Source: Methanobacteriota archaeon (GTDB lineage Archaea; Methanobacteriota; Methanobacteria; Methanobacteriales; Methanobacteriaceae). From it: a stretch of DNA of 64,000 nt. The DNA is taken from NCBI GenBank assembly GCA_023411115.1, contig JAEYPF010000002.1, positions 31,276-95,275 on the forward strand. The letters run 5' to 3'. Shown here piece by piece: positions 16,869 through 24,853 of this stretch (position 1 is its first letter; the number at the start of each line of letters is the position of its first letter). A program made the position numbers and the translations under genes. A model generated the notes under the pieces. The model saw only the letters and a program-made list of their open reading frames with translations. It did not search any database and was not told the origin of the DNA.

Positions 16869-18100
16869 TCCTTAATACAATCTAACCCTTCTAAACTCTC
16901 GTAAAGAACAGGTAAGAATGCCCCGACATCGGTTACAACACTAACGACCTGTGCACTTCCCCTATCAGCAAGCTTTGTAACTGTAGCAGGATTTATATCC
17001 ACACATATGCTCTTGACATATGAGGGGAGTATGTTACCAGTTGCAATGGAATGAAGCATTGTCGCAATCATGATTACCATGTCCACATTCTGTGCATATT
17101 TACGCATTTCATCCTGTGCATCTATAATATCAGTTATAACATCTGGAAGTGGGCCATCATCTCTTATTGATCCTGCAAGCACAAATGGCGCATCATTTTT
17201 AACACATTCGTACATTATTCCGCTTTTAAGTACCCCTTTTTCAACAGCTTCTTTTATTGAACCCGCTTTGTTAATTTCATTAATTGCATAAATATGGTGC
17301 CTGTGGCCCCTAACAACGGATTCACCGCTTTGAGTACATATCCCAAGAGAGGTTCCATAAAGAGCATTTTCAATATCATGAGTGGCAAGAGCATTTCCAG
17401 CAAATAAAATATCTATAATTCCTTCCCTTATCATTCTAGCTAAAAGTGGGGCTGACCCTGTATGTACTATGGCAGGACCTGCCACTATAGCTATCTTACC
17501 CTTTCTTTTTTTGATTTCCCTGATTTCTGACGCTATATTTTCTATTATGGATCTTACAGGTTTTTCAGAGGAAGCTTCACTTGACATGAATTCAAAGACA
17601 CCTTTTTTACCCCTTGGCCTTTCAGGAGGTTCAACCTTAATGCCTTCTCTTCCGACTACAACAAGGTCACCTTCTTCAATTCGGCCTATTGGCCGGCAGT
17701 ACGCCCGTTTACTCTCTGGGTCAATTACTATCATGCAGTCCATTTCTATATCTTCAACTTCTATCCATTTTTCATCATATCGAACATATGTAGGGTGATT
17801 GGTGGTTGAATAAAAGTCATCGGGAAGGGTTTTATCTTTCTGAGATGGAAGAAGTTCAATTTCCTTAATTTCAGCAATAACTGCCCCTATCTCACTTAAT
17901 TCATCCAGAATTTCACCCAAATGAGATTCATCATCTCCTATAACTCTGATTTTAGCATGACTTATATCACTTTTATGTTTACCTACATTAACATTAAGAA
18001 TTTCAAAGTCTCCCCCCATATCCATTATAAGATCAAGGGTTTTTGGAAGTGTTAATGAATCAATTATATGACCTGAAAGCTTAACTTCTCTTGTATCCAT
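16865..18100 (-). CDS. Archaeal ornithine cyclodeaminase-type protein (TIGR00300, LOR/SDH region)
   Basis: 411 residues. The N-terminal alpha/beta domain (REVKLSGHIIDSLTLPKTLD) is the lysine-oxoglutarate reductase/saccharopine dehydrogenase-like region. The middle has an acidic linker with RPRGKKGVFEF. The C-terminal nucleotide-binding domain carries IAIVAGPAIVHTGSAP and the motif around GNALATHDIE. Archaeal members of TIGR00300 have been described as ornithine cyclodeaminases, converting ornithine to proline and ammonia, and are linked to the nickel-pincer cofactor. GGAGAGG precedes the ATG. I recognise the family but infer the reaction. Confidence 0.8.
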   Translation of the reverse strand: MDTREVKLSGHIIDSLTLPKTLDLIMDMGGDFEILNVNVGKHKSDISHAKIRVIGDDESHLGEILDELSEIGAVIAEIKEIELLPSQKDKTLPDDFYSTTNHPTYVRYDEKWIEVEDIEMDCMIVIDPESKRAYCRPIGRIEEGDLVVVGREGIKVEPPERPRGKKGVFEFMSSEASSEKPVRSIIENIASEIREIKKRKGKIAIVAGPAIVHTGSAPLLARMIREGIIDILFAGNALATHDIENALYGTSLGICTQSGESVVRGHRHHIYAINEINKAGSIKEAVEKGVLKSGIMYECVKNDAPFVLAGSIRDDGPLPDVITDIIDAQDEMRKYAQNVDMVIMIATMLHSIATGNILPSYVKSICVDINPATVTKLADRGSAQVVSVVTDVGAFLPVLYESLEGLDCIKD

Positions 18101-18326
18101 CTTAACCTCTCCAGTTTAATATAATGCACAAATATAATCTTTAAAATATTTATTTAGATTAATATAGCATATTTTTCTACGTTTAAATTGATAAAATTCC
18201 ATAAAAATTCTCTTTTAAATGGATTTTAAACTTCTTTTAATAATTGAATTTCTATGTGACTAGTTATTAATAAATCATTGTATATAAATTTAAAGTTTAA
18301 ATAAAAGTCTAAAATGAATGTTTAAT

Positions 18327-19202
18327 CTATTGGAGACATAAAAAATCGTAAATAACCTTTGCAGCATTTATTGAAGTTATATCACCAATTTCAGTTGATG
18401 AAACCTCTACCAAATCGAATCCAACAACTTCCTTATCCTTTAAACAATGAATCAAACTCTCCAGTTGGAATGGATTTAATCCACAAGGGGAAGGAGTACC
18501 AACACTAGGTGCATACGCCGGATCAAGTACATCAATATCCACACTAACATATAAAGGGCCTTCAGTATTCTTTATGGTATTCTGGATAAGTTCTATGTTT
18601 CCATTAACCTCATGGGGCATGAAATAAGTTATATTGTTTTCTTCAGCGAATAATATTTCATCTTCGGAACATGATCTTACACCAATTTGGATCATATCTT
18701 TTGGATTTAGATCAAATATTCGACGCATTACAGCAGCATGAGAATATTTTTCACCCATATACTCATCTCTTAAATCCATATGGGCATCAAAATGAATGAT
18801 AGTTGTATTTTCAACATCCAGAGCTTTCAGTAATCCATAGCTTATTGTATGTTCACCACCTACAGCTACTGGAATAATATCATTTTCTAAAAGTTCAGAT
18901 GTTGTAAATTGTATATTTGAACAGGTTTTTTTAAAATTACCCTGAATTACTTCAATATCGCCAAAATCAAAAAGAGAAATATCTAAAGTTTTGTCTAAAA
19001 CCATGTTGTATCTTTCAAAATTATAAGATGCTTCACGAACTGTCCGTGGACCAAATCTTGCACATGGTTTGTAGGTAGAAGTGCTGTCAAAGGGCACTCC
19101 AATGAAACCAAAATTTTTGAGAGCCTTTAAATCTGCTGATTCAACATCATCCCATAACTTTGAAAATGCAAATTGTAATGGGCTTTGTGTATAAAAAAGC
19201 AT
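18327..19202 (-). CDS. speB: Agmatinase
   Basis: 291 residues of the ureohydrolase family. It hydrolyses agmatine to putrescine and urea using two Mn ions. Metal motifs are visible: GGEHTISYG, IHFDAHMDLRDEY (DAHxD) and VDIDVLDPAYAPS (SxDxDxxDP-type). It lies 67 bp downstream of eIF5A on the same strand and faces the divergent arginine decarboxylase gene. The group therefore makes putrescine for spermidine and the hypusine residue of eIF5A. The start ATG follows GATGAT. Confidence 0.93.
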   Translation of the reverse strand: MLFYTQSPLQFAFSKLWDDVESADLKALKNFGFIGVPFDSTSTYKPCARFGPRTVREASYNFERYNMVLDKTLDISLFDFGDIEVIQGNFKKTCSNIQFTTSELLENDIIPVAVGGEHTISYGLLKALDVENTTIIHFDAHMDLRDEYMGEKYSHAAVMRRIFDLNPKDMIQIGVRSCSEDEILFAEENNITYFMPHEVNGNIELIQNTIKNTEGPLYVSVDIDVLDPAYAPSVGTPSPCGLNPFQLESLIHCLKDKEVVGFDLVEVSSTEIGDITSINAAKVIYDFLCLQ

Positions 19203-19269
19203 TTTATCATCTATAAAGGAATAATTAAAATGTTTAAAAATAAAATAATTGAAATTAATATAAATTCAA

Positions 19270-19659
19270 TTATTTAACTCTCATGATCTTTTGTTTACCC
19301 AAAGCTTCAATGTAGTCAACTTCTGCGCCTTCAACTATATCATTTTTGAGATCATCAGGAATAGGTAATTCAAAAGTTTCATAACTTTCAAGATCCATAA
19401 GCTGAACATCACTTCCCATTAAAGCAAGAACTTGACCTACTCTTTTATCTATTATTGGGACATCACACTTAGCATCCACTGGCTTTACAAGGCTTCTTTT
19501 TTGTCCGTCGAATATACCGACAGCTTCTACTCTTGCCTTTGCTGCTCCGTGTTTTCCAGGTGATGATGTCTGGATACTTGTGATTTTTGATGCTTCACCA
19601 TCTAATATAACGTATTTACCTACTTTTAAGGTTTTAACTTCTACAACCTTCTTTGACAT
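19270..19659 (-). CDS. eif5A: Translation initiation factor 5A
   Basis: 129 residues. An N-terminal SH3-like domain carries the hypusine loop TSSPGKHGAAKAR (modified Lys36), followed by a C-terminal OB fold (LMDLESYETFELPIPDDL and on). The factor promotes peptide-bond formation at difficult sequences and needs spermidine-derived hypusine. The start is ATG 19659 after an AGGTAA site. The frame stays open upstream for 19 codons, but that part is the hairpin leader and not protein. The adjacent agmatinase and the divergent arginine decarboxylase supply the polyamine precursor. Confidence 0.95.
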   Translation of the reverse strand: MSKKVVEVKTLKVGKYVILDGEASKITSIQTSSPGKHGAAKARVEAVGIFDGQKRSLVKPVDAKCDVPIIDKRVGQVLALMGSDVQLMDLESYETFELPIPDDLKNDIVEGAEVDYIEALGKQKIMRVK

Positions 19660-19670
19660 GTTATTTACCT

Positions 19671-19769
19671 CCAAAATTTCAAATTTTGGGCCGTCGAACA
19701 CTTCGTGTTCGGGCATTCGAAATCTCTGATTTCGAAAGGTTCAGAAAATACAAAGTATTTTCTTCAACC
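19671..19769 (-). promoter_or_regulatory. Four-hairpin structured 5' leader of eIF5A
   Basis: In plus-strand letters: 19671-19689 CCAAAATT-TCA-AATTTTGG; 19695-19711 CGAACAC-TTC-GTGTTCG; 19716-19736 TTCGAAATC-TCT-GATTTCGAA; 19743-19763 AGAAAATAC-AAA-GTATTTTCT; then TCAACC. All four stems are perfect with 3-nt loops. A TATA-like TTTAATAAA at about 19788-19797 (leftward) puts the 5' end close to the first sense hairpin, and the last hairpin touches the ribosome site. It matches the guaAb leader in order and spacing, with six compensated base pairs across three stems. Confidence 0.75.
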
Positions 19770-20126
19770 TCCAAATTAAATTAAGTTTATTAAAGAACCT
19801 TTATGAAGTTCATAGTGAAATAATGACTGTTTTAATTATTCATTCCATACATTTGGAATATAATTTTTTGTTAATTAGATAATCTTATCCAATACATTAT
19901 TGATAAATAAGTCTTCACTATAGAGAATATATTAAACATGAGATTAATATGTCTAATTAAATTTAGCTCTTTAATTTAAAATCTAAAAGATATTTTATTT
20001 AAATATATATAAAAGTTTTATAGATAACTCTTAGTTTCATATAATCCAGAACTGGATAAATGTCTTATTATCTATTCTTAGTTAAACTATATCTTTTTCA
20101 ATATTTAAATCTATTAAGTGATTCAA

Positions 20127-20570
20127 ATGAAAGTAGCAATAACATCAGGAAAAGCAGAAGGCCCAAGTAAACTCAACGCATTCGATAATGCCCTGTTAGA
20201 TGCAGGAATAGGAGATGTTAACTTAATAAAAGTATCCAGTATACTTCCAGCAGGCTCAAAATTCGTAGAACTTCCAAAACTTAAAGCAGGCGACATGATA
20301 AACTGCGTCTTAGCTCATGCAACATCAAACAAAAGAGGGGATGTAATTACTGCGGTAATAGCAGTTGCAACATCCAATGATTTTGGATGTGTTGTTGAAC
20401 ACTCAGATATAAACAAAGATCCAGAAGACGTAGAAGAAAAAGCCGTATTTATGGTAAAAGAGATGATGAAGATAAGAGAAATGGAAATAAAGGATATTGT
20501 AATAGAAAAACAAAGCCATACAGTTGAAAATGAAGGCTCTGTAGTTGCTGCAATTGTTTATTTGGGGTAA
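20127..20570 (+). CDS. pdaD: Pyruvoyl-dependent arginine decarboxylase
   Basis: 147 residues. A self-cleaving proenzyme whose cut lies in KVSSILP (Ser37/Ser38), giving a pyruvoyl group on the larger chain. It decarboxylates arginine to agmatine, the substrate of the agmatinase encoded divergently. The C-terminal KQSHTVENEGSVVAAIVYLG is typical. AAGTGATTC before ATG 20127 supports this start; the GTG three codons earlier is part of that site. The next gene (IMPase/FBPase) starts 4 bp after the stop codon, so the three rightward genes probably form an operon. Confidence 0.93.
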   Translation: MKVAITSGKAEGPSKLNAFDNALLDAGIGDVNLIKVSSILPAGSKFVELPKLKAGDMINCVLAHATSNKRGDVITAVIAVATSNDFGCVVEHSDINKDPEDVEEKAVFMVKEMMKIREMEIKDIVIEKQSHTVENEGSVVAAIVYLG

Positions 20571-20574
20571 AACT

Positions 20575-21411
20575 ATGGAAGAAGATGACATTGAATTTTG
20601 GAGAGATATCTCCCATAAAATAATTGATGAAGTAAGTAAAGTAGTTTCTCCACTTATAGGTAGGGAAAAATCAGGAGAAACAGTGAAAATGGGTGCTGAT
20701 GGCACTCCTACAAAGATGATTGATATCGTTGCAGAAGAAAAGGTCATAGAAATTTTAAAAAGCACTGGAAAACCTGTAACTCTTGTAAGCGAAGAAATAG
20801 GTGAACTTAAAATTGGAGAAGAGCCTCCTGAAGTAGTTTTTGTAGTTGATCCACTGGATGGAACCATCAATGCCCTTAAAAACATTCCATTTTATGGAAT
20901 ATCCATTGCAATTGCAGATTCATCCGATAAATCATTAAAATCTCTGACACTCCATGATATTGAAATGGGTTTTGTTAAAAATCTTGCAACAGGACATCTT
21001 TATGAAGCAGTTAAAGGAAAAGGTGTCCTTTTAAACGGCGCAGAAATAAGTCCATCATCACGAGAAGACATTTCAGGTTCTTTAATAGGAGCTTATATTC
21101 GTGGAGCAATGGATAAAATGAGTGAAATATGTAAAACTGTAAAAAGAATTAGATTACTTGGTTCTGTTGCTATTGAACTGTGTTATGTAGCTGATGGTAC
21201 ATATGACGCTTTTTTAGATATCAGGGGAAATTTAAGAGTGGTAGATATAGCCGCTGCCAAACTTATAGTTGAAGAAGCTGGTGGCATTATAACCGATGAA
21301 CATGGAAAAAGTTTAAAGAATAAATTAAATGTTACAGAAAGAACGTCTGTAATTGCAGCATGCAATCCAAAGGTTCATACAGGTACAATAAACATCACGG
21401 AGGTTTTATGA
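20575..21411 (+). CDS. suhB: Bifunctional inositol-1-monophosphatase / fructose-1,6-bisphosphatase
   Basis: 278 residues of the lithium-sensitive phosphatase fold. Metal ligands are in SEEIG, the signature FVVDPLDGTINALKNIPFYGISIA, and VDIAAAKLIVEEAGG. Archaeal class IV enzymes dephosphorylate both inositol-1-phosphate and fructose-1,6-bisphosphate (gluconeogenesis). The start ATG 20575 follows GGGGTAAAACT, which includes the stop of the decarboxylase gene; the frame opens earlier but overlaps that gene. It overlaps the NAD kinase gene by ATGA, a sign of translational coupling. In some relatives the two are one fused protein. Confidence 0.9.
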   Translation: MEEDDIEFWRDISHKIIDEVSKVVSPLIGREKSGETVKMGADGTPTKMIDIVAEEKVIEILKSTGKPVTLVSEEIGELKIGEEPPEVVFVVDPLDGTINALKNIPFYGISIAIADSSDKSLKSLTLHDIEMGFVKNLATGHLYEAVKGKGVLLNGAEISPSSREDISGSLIGAYIRGAMDKMSEICKTVKRIRLLGSVAIELCYVADGTYDAFLDIRGNLRVVDIAAAKLIVEEAGGIITDEHGKSLKNKLNVTERTSVIAACNPKVHTGTINITEVL

Positions 21412-22253
21412 TGCATATAGGGATTGTAGCACGTCTTGACATTCATAGAGCTATTGAACTTGCAGGAGAGGTAGCAGATTTCCTGATTAAGAAAGATATA
21501 GAAATTTTTTTAGATTCATCCCTTGTAGAAAAGCTCGATAAGTACCAGGATTATGCAAAGGATCTCCATGATATGGATGTAGATATTATCATTGCCATTG
21601 GCGGTGATGGAACAATTTTAAGAACTCAGAGCTTTATAGATGGAAAGAATATTCCAATATTTGGGATAAATATGGGCACTGTAGGTTTTTTAACAGAAAT
21701 AGGTCCAGAAGAATCTTTCCACGCTATTAAAGAGGTATTAAACGGTAATTACTTTATTGAGGAACGTACTCGTCTTGAGGTATGGCATAATAGAGAACTG
21801 GCTCCTGCCTTAAATGAAGTTGTTTTGATGACAAGAAAGCCTGCAAAAATGCTTCATCTCGAAATAAGAGTTGATGATGAAATTGTTGAAGAATTAAGAG
21901 CCGATGGACTTATAATTGCAACCCCGAGCGGTTCAACTGCATATTCCATGTCTGCAGGAGGCCCAATTGTTGACCCGCGCGTAAATGCATTCATAATAGT
22001 CCCTATATGTCCATTTAAACTTGGTTCACGACCTACAGTAGTATCAGGCGAAAGTGTGATAAGTGTAAAACTGCTGCGAGAAGGGAAAAAAGCGATAGCT
22101 GTAATAGACGGGCAATTTGAAGAGGAAATTAATTACATGGAAGAAGTTATCTTTAAAAAATCAGATCAGCACGCTTATTTTGTAAGATTAACCAAAGAAT
22201 TCTATAAAAAAGTAAGAGAAAAACTCATAAAAGGTGGGATAGGATTAGAATAA
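21408..22253 (+). CDS. nadK: NAD kinase
   Basis: 281 residues. It phosphorylates NAD (or NADH) to NADP. The catalytic GGDGT is in IIIAIGGDGTILR, the second motif in IATPSGSTAYSMSAGGPIVDP. GGAGG lies five bases before ATG 21408. The start overlaps the phosphatase stop by 4 bp. The conserved pairing of NAD kinase with the IMPase/FBPase-like protein in methanogens supports both assignments. Confidence 0.94.
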   Translation: MMHIGIVARLDIHRAIELAGEVADFLIKKDIEIFLDSSLVEKLDKYQDYAKDLHDMDVDIIIAIGGDGTILRTQSFIDGKNIPIFGINMGTVGFLTEIGPEESFHAIKEVLNGNYFIEERTRLEVWHNRELAPALNEVVLMTRKPAKMLHLEIRVDDEIVEELRADGLIIATPSGSTAYSMSAGGPIVDPRVNAFIIVPICPFKLGSRPTVVSGESVISVKLLREGKKAIAVIDGQFEEEINYMEEVIFKKSDQHAYFVRLTKEFYKKVREKLIKGGIGLE

Positions 22254-22299
22254 TGATCATTCCCCACATTTCTTACTACAGAAATAGGAGCAATAATCA

Positions 22300-23649
22300 A
22301 TGAATGCCTTGATCATCGACATGACCCATGGAGGAAAATTAATAGCCTCACAATTTTCAAAACTGGATGATTTCAACGTTTTTGCATTAGACATTTACAA
22401 TACATTGTCTGAAAAAGAAAGACTTTCCATGAAAAAGGAAGGAATAAAACTAGTTGAAAACTCCTTTTTAGATGAAATAGATGATTGTGGAAATTCAAAG
22501 GATGATTTTTTAATAATTGCTCCCGTACACTGCAATATTGAATCTAAAATCCATATGACGCACCACGAAGCAGTTAAATTTTTAATGAAAGACCAGATTA
22601 ATGTCCCTGTAATTGAAGTTACAGGGGTAAAAGGAAAAACTAGCGTTGTGTGGATGCTAAAGGAAATATTTAAAGACTTAAATCCGCTTATTTTAAGTAG
22701 CCTAGGCGTTGAAATTGTAGAAAACGGGAAAAGCAATATTTTAAAACGTGACATAAGTATAACTCCTGCAAGTATTATAGAATCATTGCAATTGGCACAA
22801 GACTATGAAAATATTGGGATCTGCATATTTGAAACCTCTCTTGGAGGAACGGGGCTTGCAGATGTTGGTATACTCACCAATATGGCTGAAAATTATACGA
22901 TAGCCTCTGGAAGGAAAACTGCAAGTCAGGCAAAATCTCAGATATTTAAAAGTAGAATAGTTGCATGTGATTTTGATTCATTAAATTCTTTTTATCAAGA
23001 TTTATATGAAAATACCATTACTTTTGGCATTAATGAGGAAGCAAACGTCCATGCATCCCGAATAAAATTTGGACTTGATGAAACTTCTTTCAAGGTTGAA
23101 GTAAACAACCTTAAAACTCTTGATGGAGATATTTTAGACACCTCGTTTGATATTTCAACATTTGCACCTGCAGAACACCATTTAACTAATGTTCTTTCTG
23201 CGATTTGTGCTTCTTTAATTTTAAAAACCCCCATTAGCCAAATTAAAGCCGGATTAAAAAATTTCAGAGGCATCGAAGGACGGACTTCCCTGAAAGATTA
23301 CAAAGGAAGTAAAATTATAGAAGAAATTAACCCTGGAATTAACGTTACTGCGATTAAAAAATCGGTGAAGATGGTTGAAGATAAAAATCTTACCGTCATC
23401 TTTGGAGGTAAATATGGAATAACCTGTGAAGAGATAGATGAAGATTCTACAGTAGAATTTTTTAACGGGATGAATACTGAAATTAATCTTATACTGGTTG
23501 ATGAACTGGGTAAAAATATTAAAAACAATATAAAACGAAAATATAAGTATACTAATTTCAATAATGCTATTGAAGAAGCTATTAAAATGAATTCTAAAAT
23601 GATTCTTTTAATTTACAGGTCTAACTATTCGGATCTCGCAAGAAGATAA
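22300..23649 (+). CDS. cfbE: Coenzyme F430 synthase (Mur ligase-like)
   Basis: 449 residues. The N-terminal MNALIIDMTHGGKLIA is specific to CfbE; the central Mur-ligase ATP site is TGVKGKTSVVWML; a Mur ligase middle and C-terminal domain follow (FETSLGGTGLADVG, FGGKYG). It closes the final ring step in F430 synthesis, converting the seco precursor to coenzyme F430 with ATP. F430 is the Ni cofactor of McrA, encoded at the right end. AATAGGAGC precedes the ATG. It follows NAD kinase by 46 bp and precedes hemC by a structured 331-bp gap. Confidence 0.88.
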   Translation: MNALIIDMTHGGKLIASQFSKLDDFNVFALDIYNTLSEKERLSMKKEGIKLVENSFLDEIDDCGNSKDDFLIIAPVHCNIESKIHMTHHEAVKFLMKDQINVPVIEVTGVKGKTSVVWMLKEIFKDLNPLILSSLGVEIVENGKSNILKRDISITPASIIESLQLAQDYENIGICIFETSLGGTGLADVGILTNMAENYTIASGRKTASQAKSQIFKSRIVACDFDSLNSFYQDLYENTITFGINEEANVHASRIKFGLDETSFKVEVNNLKTLDGDILDTSFDISTFAPAEHHLTNVLSAICASLILKTPISQIKAGLKNFRGIEGRTSLKDYKGSKIIEEINPGINVTAIKKSVKMVEDKNLTVIFGGKYGITCEEIDEDSTVEFFNGMNTEINLILVDELGKNIKNNIKRKYKYTNFNNAIEEAIKMNSKMILLIYRSNYSDLARR

Positions 23650-23754
23650 ATAAGATTAAAAAGTTATGATTTTAATGTGAACTTATTCACAAAAATCTTT
23701 TTAAAGGTCATTGATGAATCATCATATAGAACAAGATATTATTTTAAAAGCATT

Positions 23755-23949
23755 CGAAAAAATGAATTTTTTCGGTGTTTGAAAATCCTTCAAAATCTTC
23801 GATTTTGGGGCATCAAAACCTATGGTTTTGATAGCTTTGATTTTCAACCGTGAAAATTTTCAATTTTCACATGCCCCAAAAATCTGTCGAAATTTTCAAT
23901 TTCGACGCCACAAAAATCAAAGATTTTTGTTGGCTTTGATTTTTGAGGG
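23755..23949 (+). promoter_or_regulatory. Complex branched hairpin leader of hemC
   Basis: A 195-nt series of perfect stems. Hairpin one is 23755-23774 (CGAAAAAA/TTTTTTCG). A long-range helix 23779-23787/23839-23847 (TTGAAAATC/GATTTTCAA) encloses two triloop hairpins, 23791-23807 and 23812-23832. A bridging hairpin is 23850-23870 (GTGAAAATT-TTC-AATTTTCAC). A second long-range helix 23874-23884/23938-23949 (CCCCAAAAATC against GATTTTTGAGGG, one bulge) again encloses two triloop hairpins, 23886-23906 and 23911-23929. The ribosome site GGAGAGG follows at 23969. Stem style and loop size match the guaAb and eIF5A leaders. Confidence 0.75.
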
Positions 23950-23980
23950 TTTTAAGTTTATCAAATTTGGAGAGGATTCT

Positions 23981-24853
23981 TTGAGAGTTGGCACCAGGGG
24001 AAGCAATTTAGCAGTGACTCAAACGAAAAATATAATCAGTCAGTTATCTAAAATAATAAACGAAGAAATAGATATGGAAATAATTAAAACAACTGGGGAT
24101 AAAATCACAGATTCTCAGCTTTATTCCATTGATGTAAAAGGAATATTTACCAAAGAACTAGACAAAGCTGTTTTAGAAGAGGAAGTAGATTTTGCGGTCC
24201 ATAGTTTAAAAGACCTTCCAACAGAGCTTGCAGGCGATCTTGAGATAGTTGCTGTTCCAGAAAGAGAATCTCCGAATGAAGTGCTGGTATCATCTTATGA
24301 CTGGGATGAACTTCCAGAAGGAGCATCCATTGGAACAAGTAGCTTAAGAAGGGAAGCTTTTTGTAATTATCATAGCAAAAACTTAACTATAAAACCAATA
24401 AGAGGAAATATTGATACAAGGATTAAAAAAGTGGAAAATGGAGAATATGATGCTACTATAATGGCTGAAGCTGGCATTAAAAGGCTGGGCCTTACTCGCC
24501 ATATTAAAAAAATATTTCCACTTGACTATTTCACTCCTGCAGCTGGACAAGGTGCGTTGGCTGTGGTTGCAAGGCGCGATGGTAGCGCGCGAAAAGATTT
24601 AGAAAAATTAAATCATTTTAATTCAGCCCAAGAAGTAATAGCTGAAAAAACTGTTCTTGCAGAACTTGGAGTAGGTTGTCAATGGCCATTAGGAGTATCT
24701 GCAAGGGCGAATGGTAATAAATTAGATATTAACAGCATTTTATTAACAAAAGAAGGTGAAGTGCTGTCTGAAGTTAAATTAAGCGGATCAATAAATGATG
24801 CAGAAAAATTAGGTAGAGATGTTGCAAAGATAATGATGGAGGATTATGTGTGA
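23981..24853 (+). CDS. hemC: Hydroxymethylbilane synthase (porphobilinogen deaminase)
   Basis: 290 residues. It joins four porphobilinogen units into hydroxymethylbilane, the precursor of sirohydrochlorin, F430 and cobamides. Motifs: start RVGTRGSNLAVTQT; active Asp region HSLKDLPTEL; TSSLRREAF; and the dipyrromethane-cofactor Cys in LGVGCQWPLGV. The start is TTG 23981 with GGAGAGG six bases upstream. The longer open frame from 23822 would translate the hairpin leader and is rejected. The stop overlaps the next gene's GTG by 4 bp. Confidence 0.95.
   Translation: MRVGTRGSNLAVTQTKNIISQLSKIINEEIDMEIIKTTGDKITDSQLYSIDVKGIFTKELDKAVLEEEVDFAVHSLKDLPTELAGDLEIVAVPERESPNEVLVSSYDWDELPEGASIGTSSLRREAFCNYHSKNLTIKPIRGNIDTRIKKVENGEYDATIMAEAGIKRLGLTRHIKKIFPLDYFTPAAGQGALAVVARRDGSARKDLEKLNHFNSAQEVIAEKTVLAELGVGCQWPLGVSARANGNKLDINSILLTKEGEVLSEVKLSGSINDAEKLGRDVAKIMMEDYV

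Noticed and set aside
19660..19716. N-terminal extension of eIF5A by 19 codons
   Set aside because: The extension consists of the palindromic leader; the ribosome site AGGTAA lies before ATG 19659 and the shorter protein has the family length.
23755..23949. CRISPR array
   Set aside because: Units are individual palindromes of differing sequence, not constant direct repeats separated by unique spacers.
23822..23980. N-terminal extension of hemC
   Set aside because: It would translate hairpin repeats; GGAGAGG before TTG 23981 and the family start RVGTRGS fix the start.
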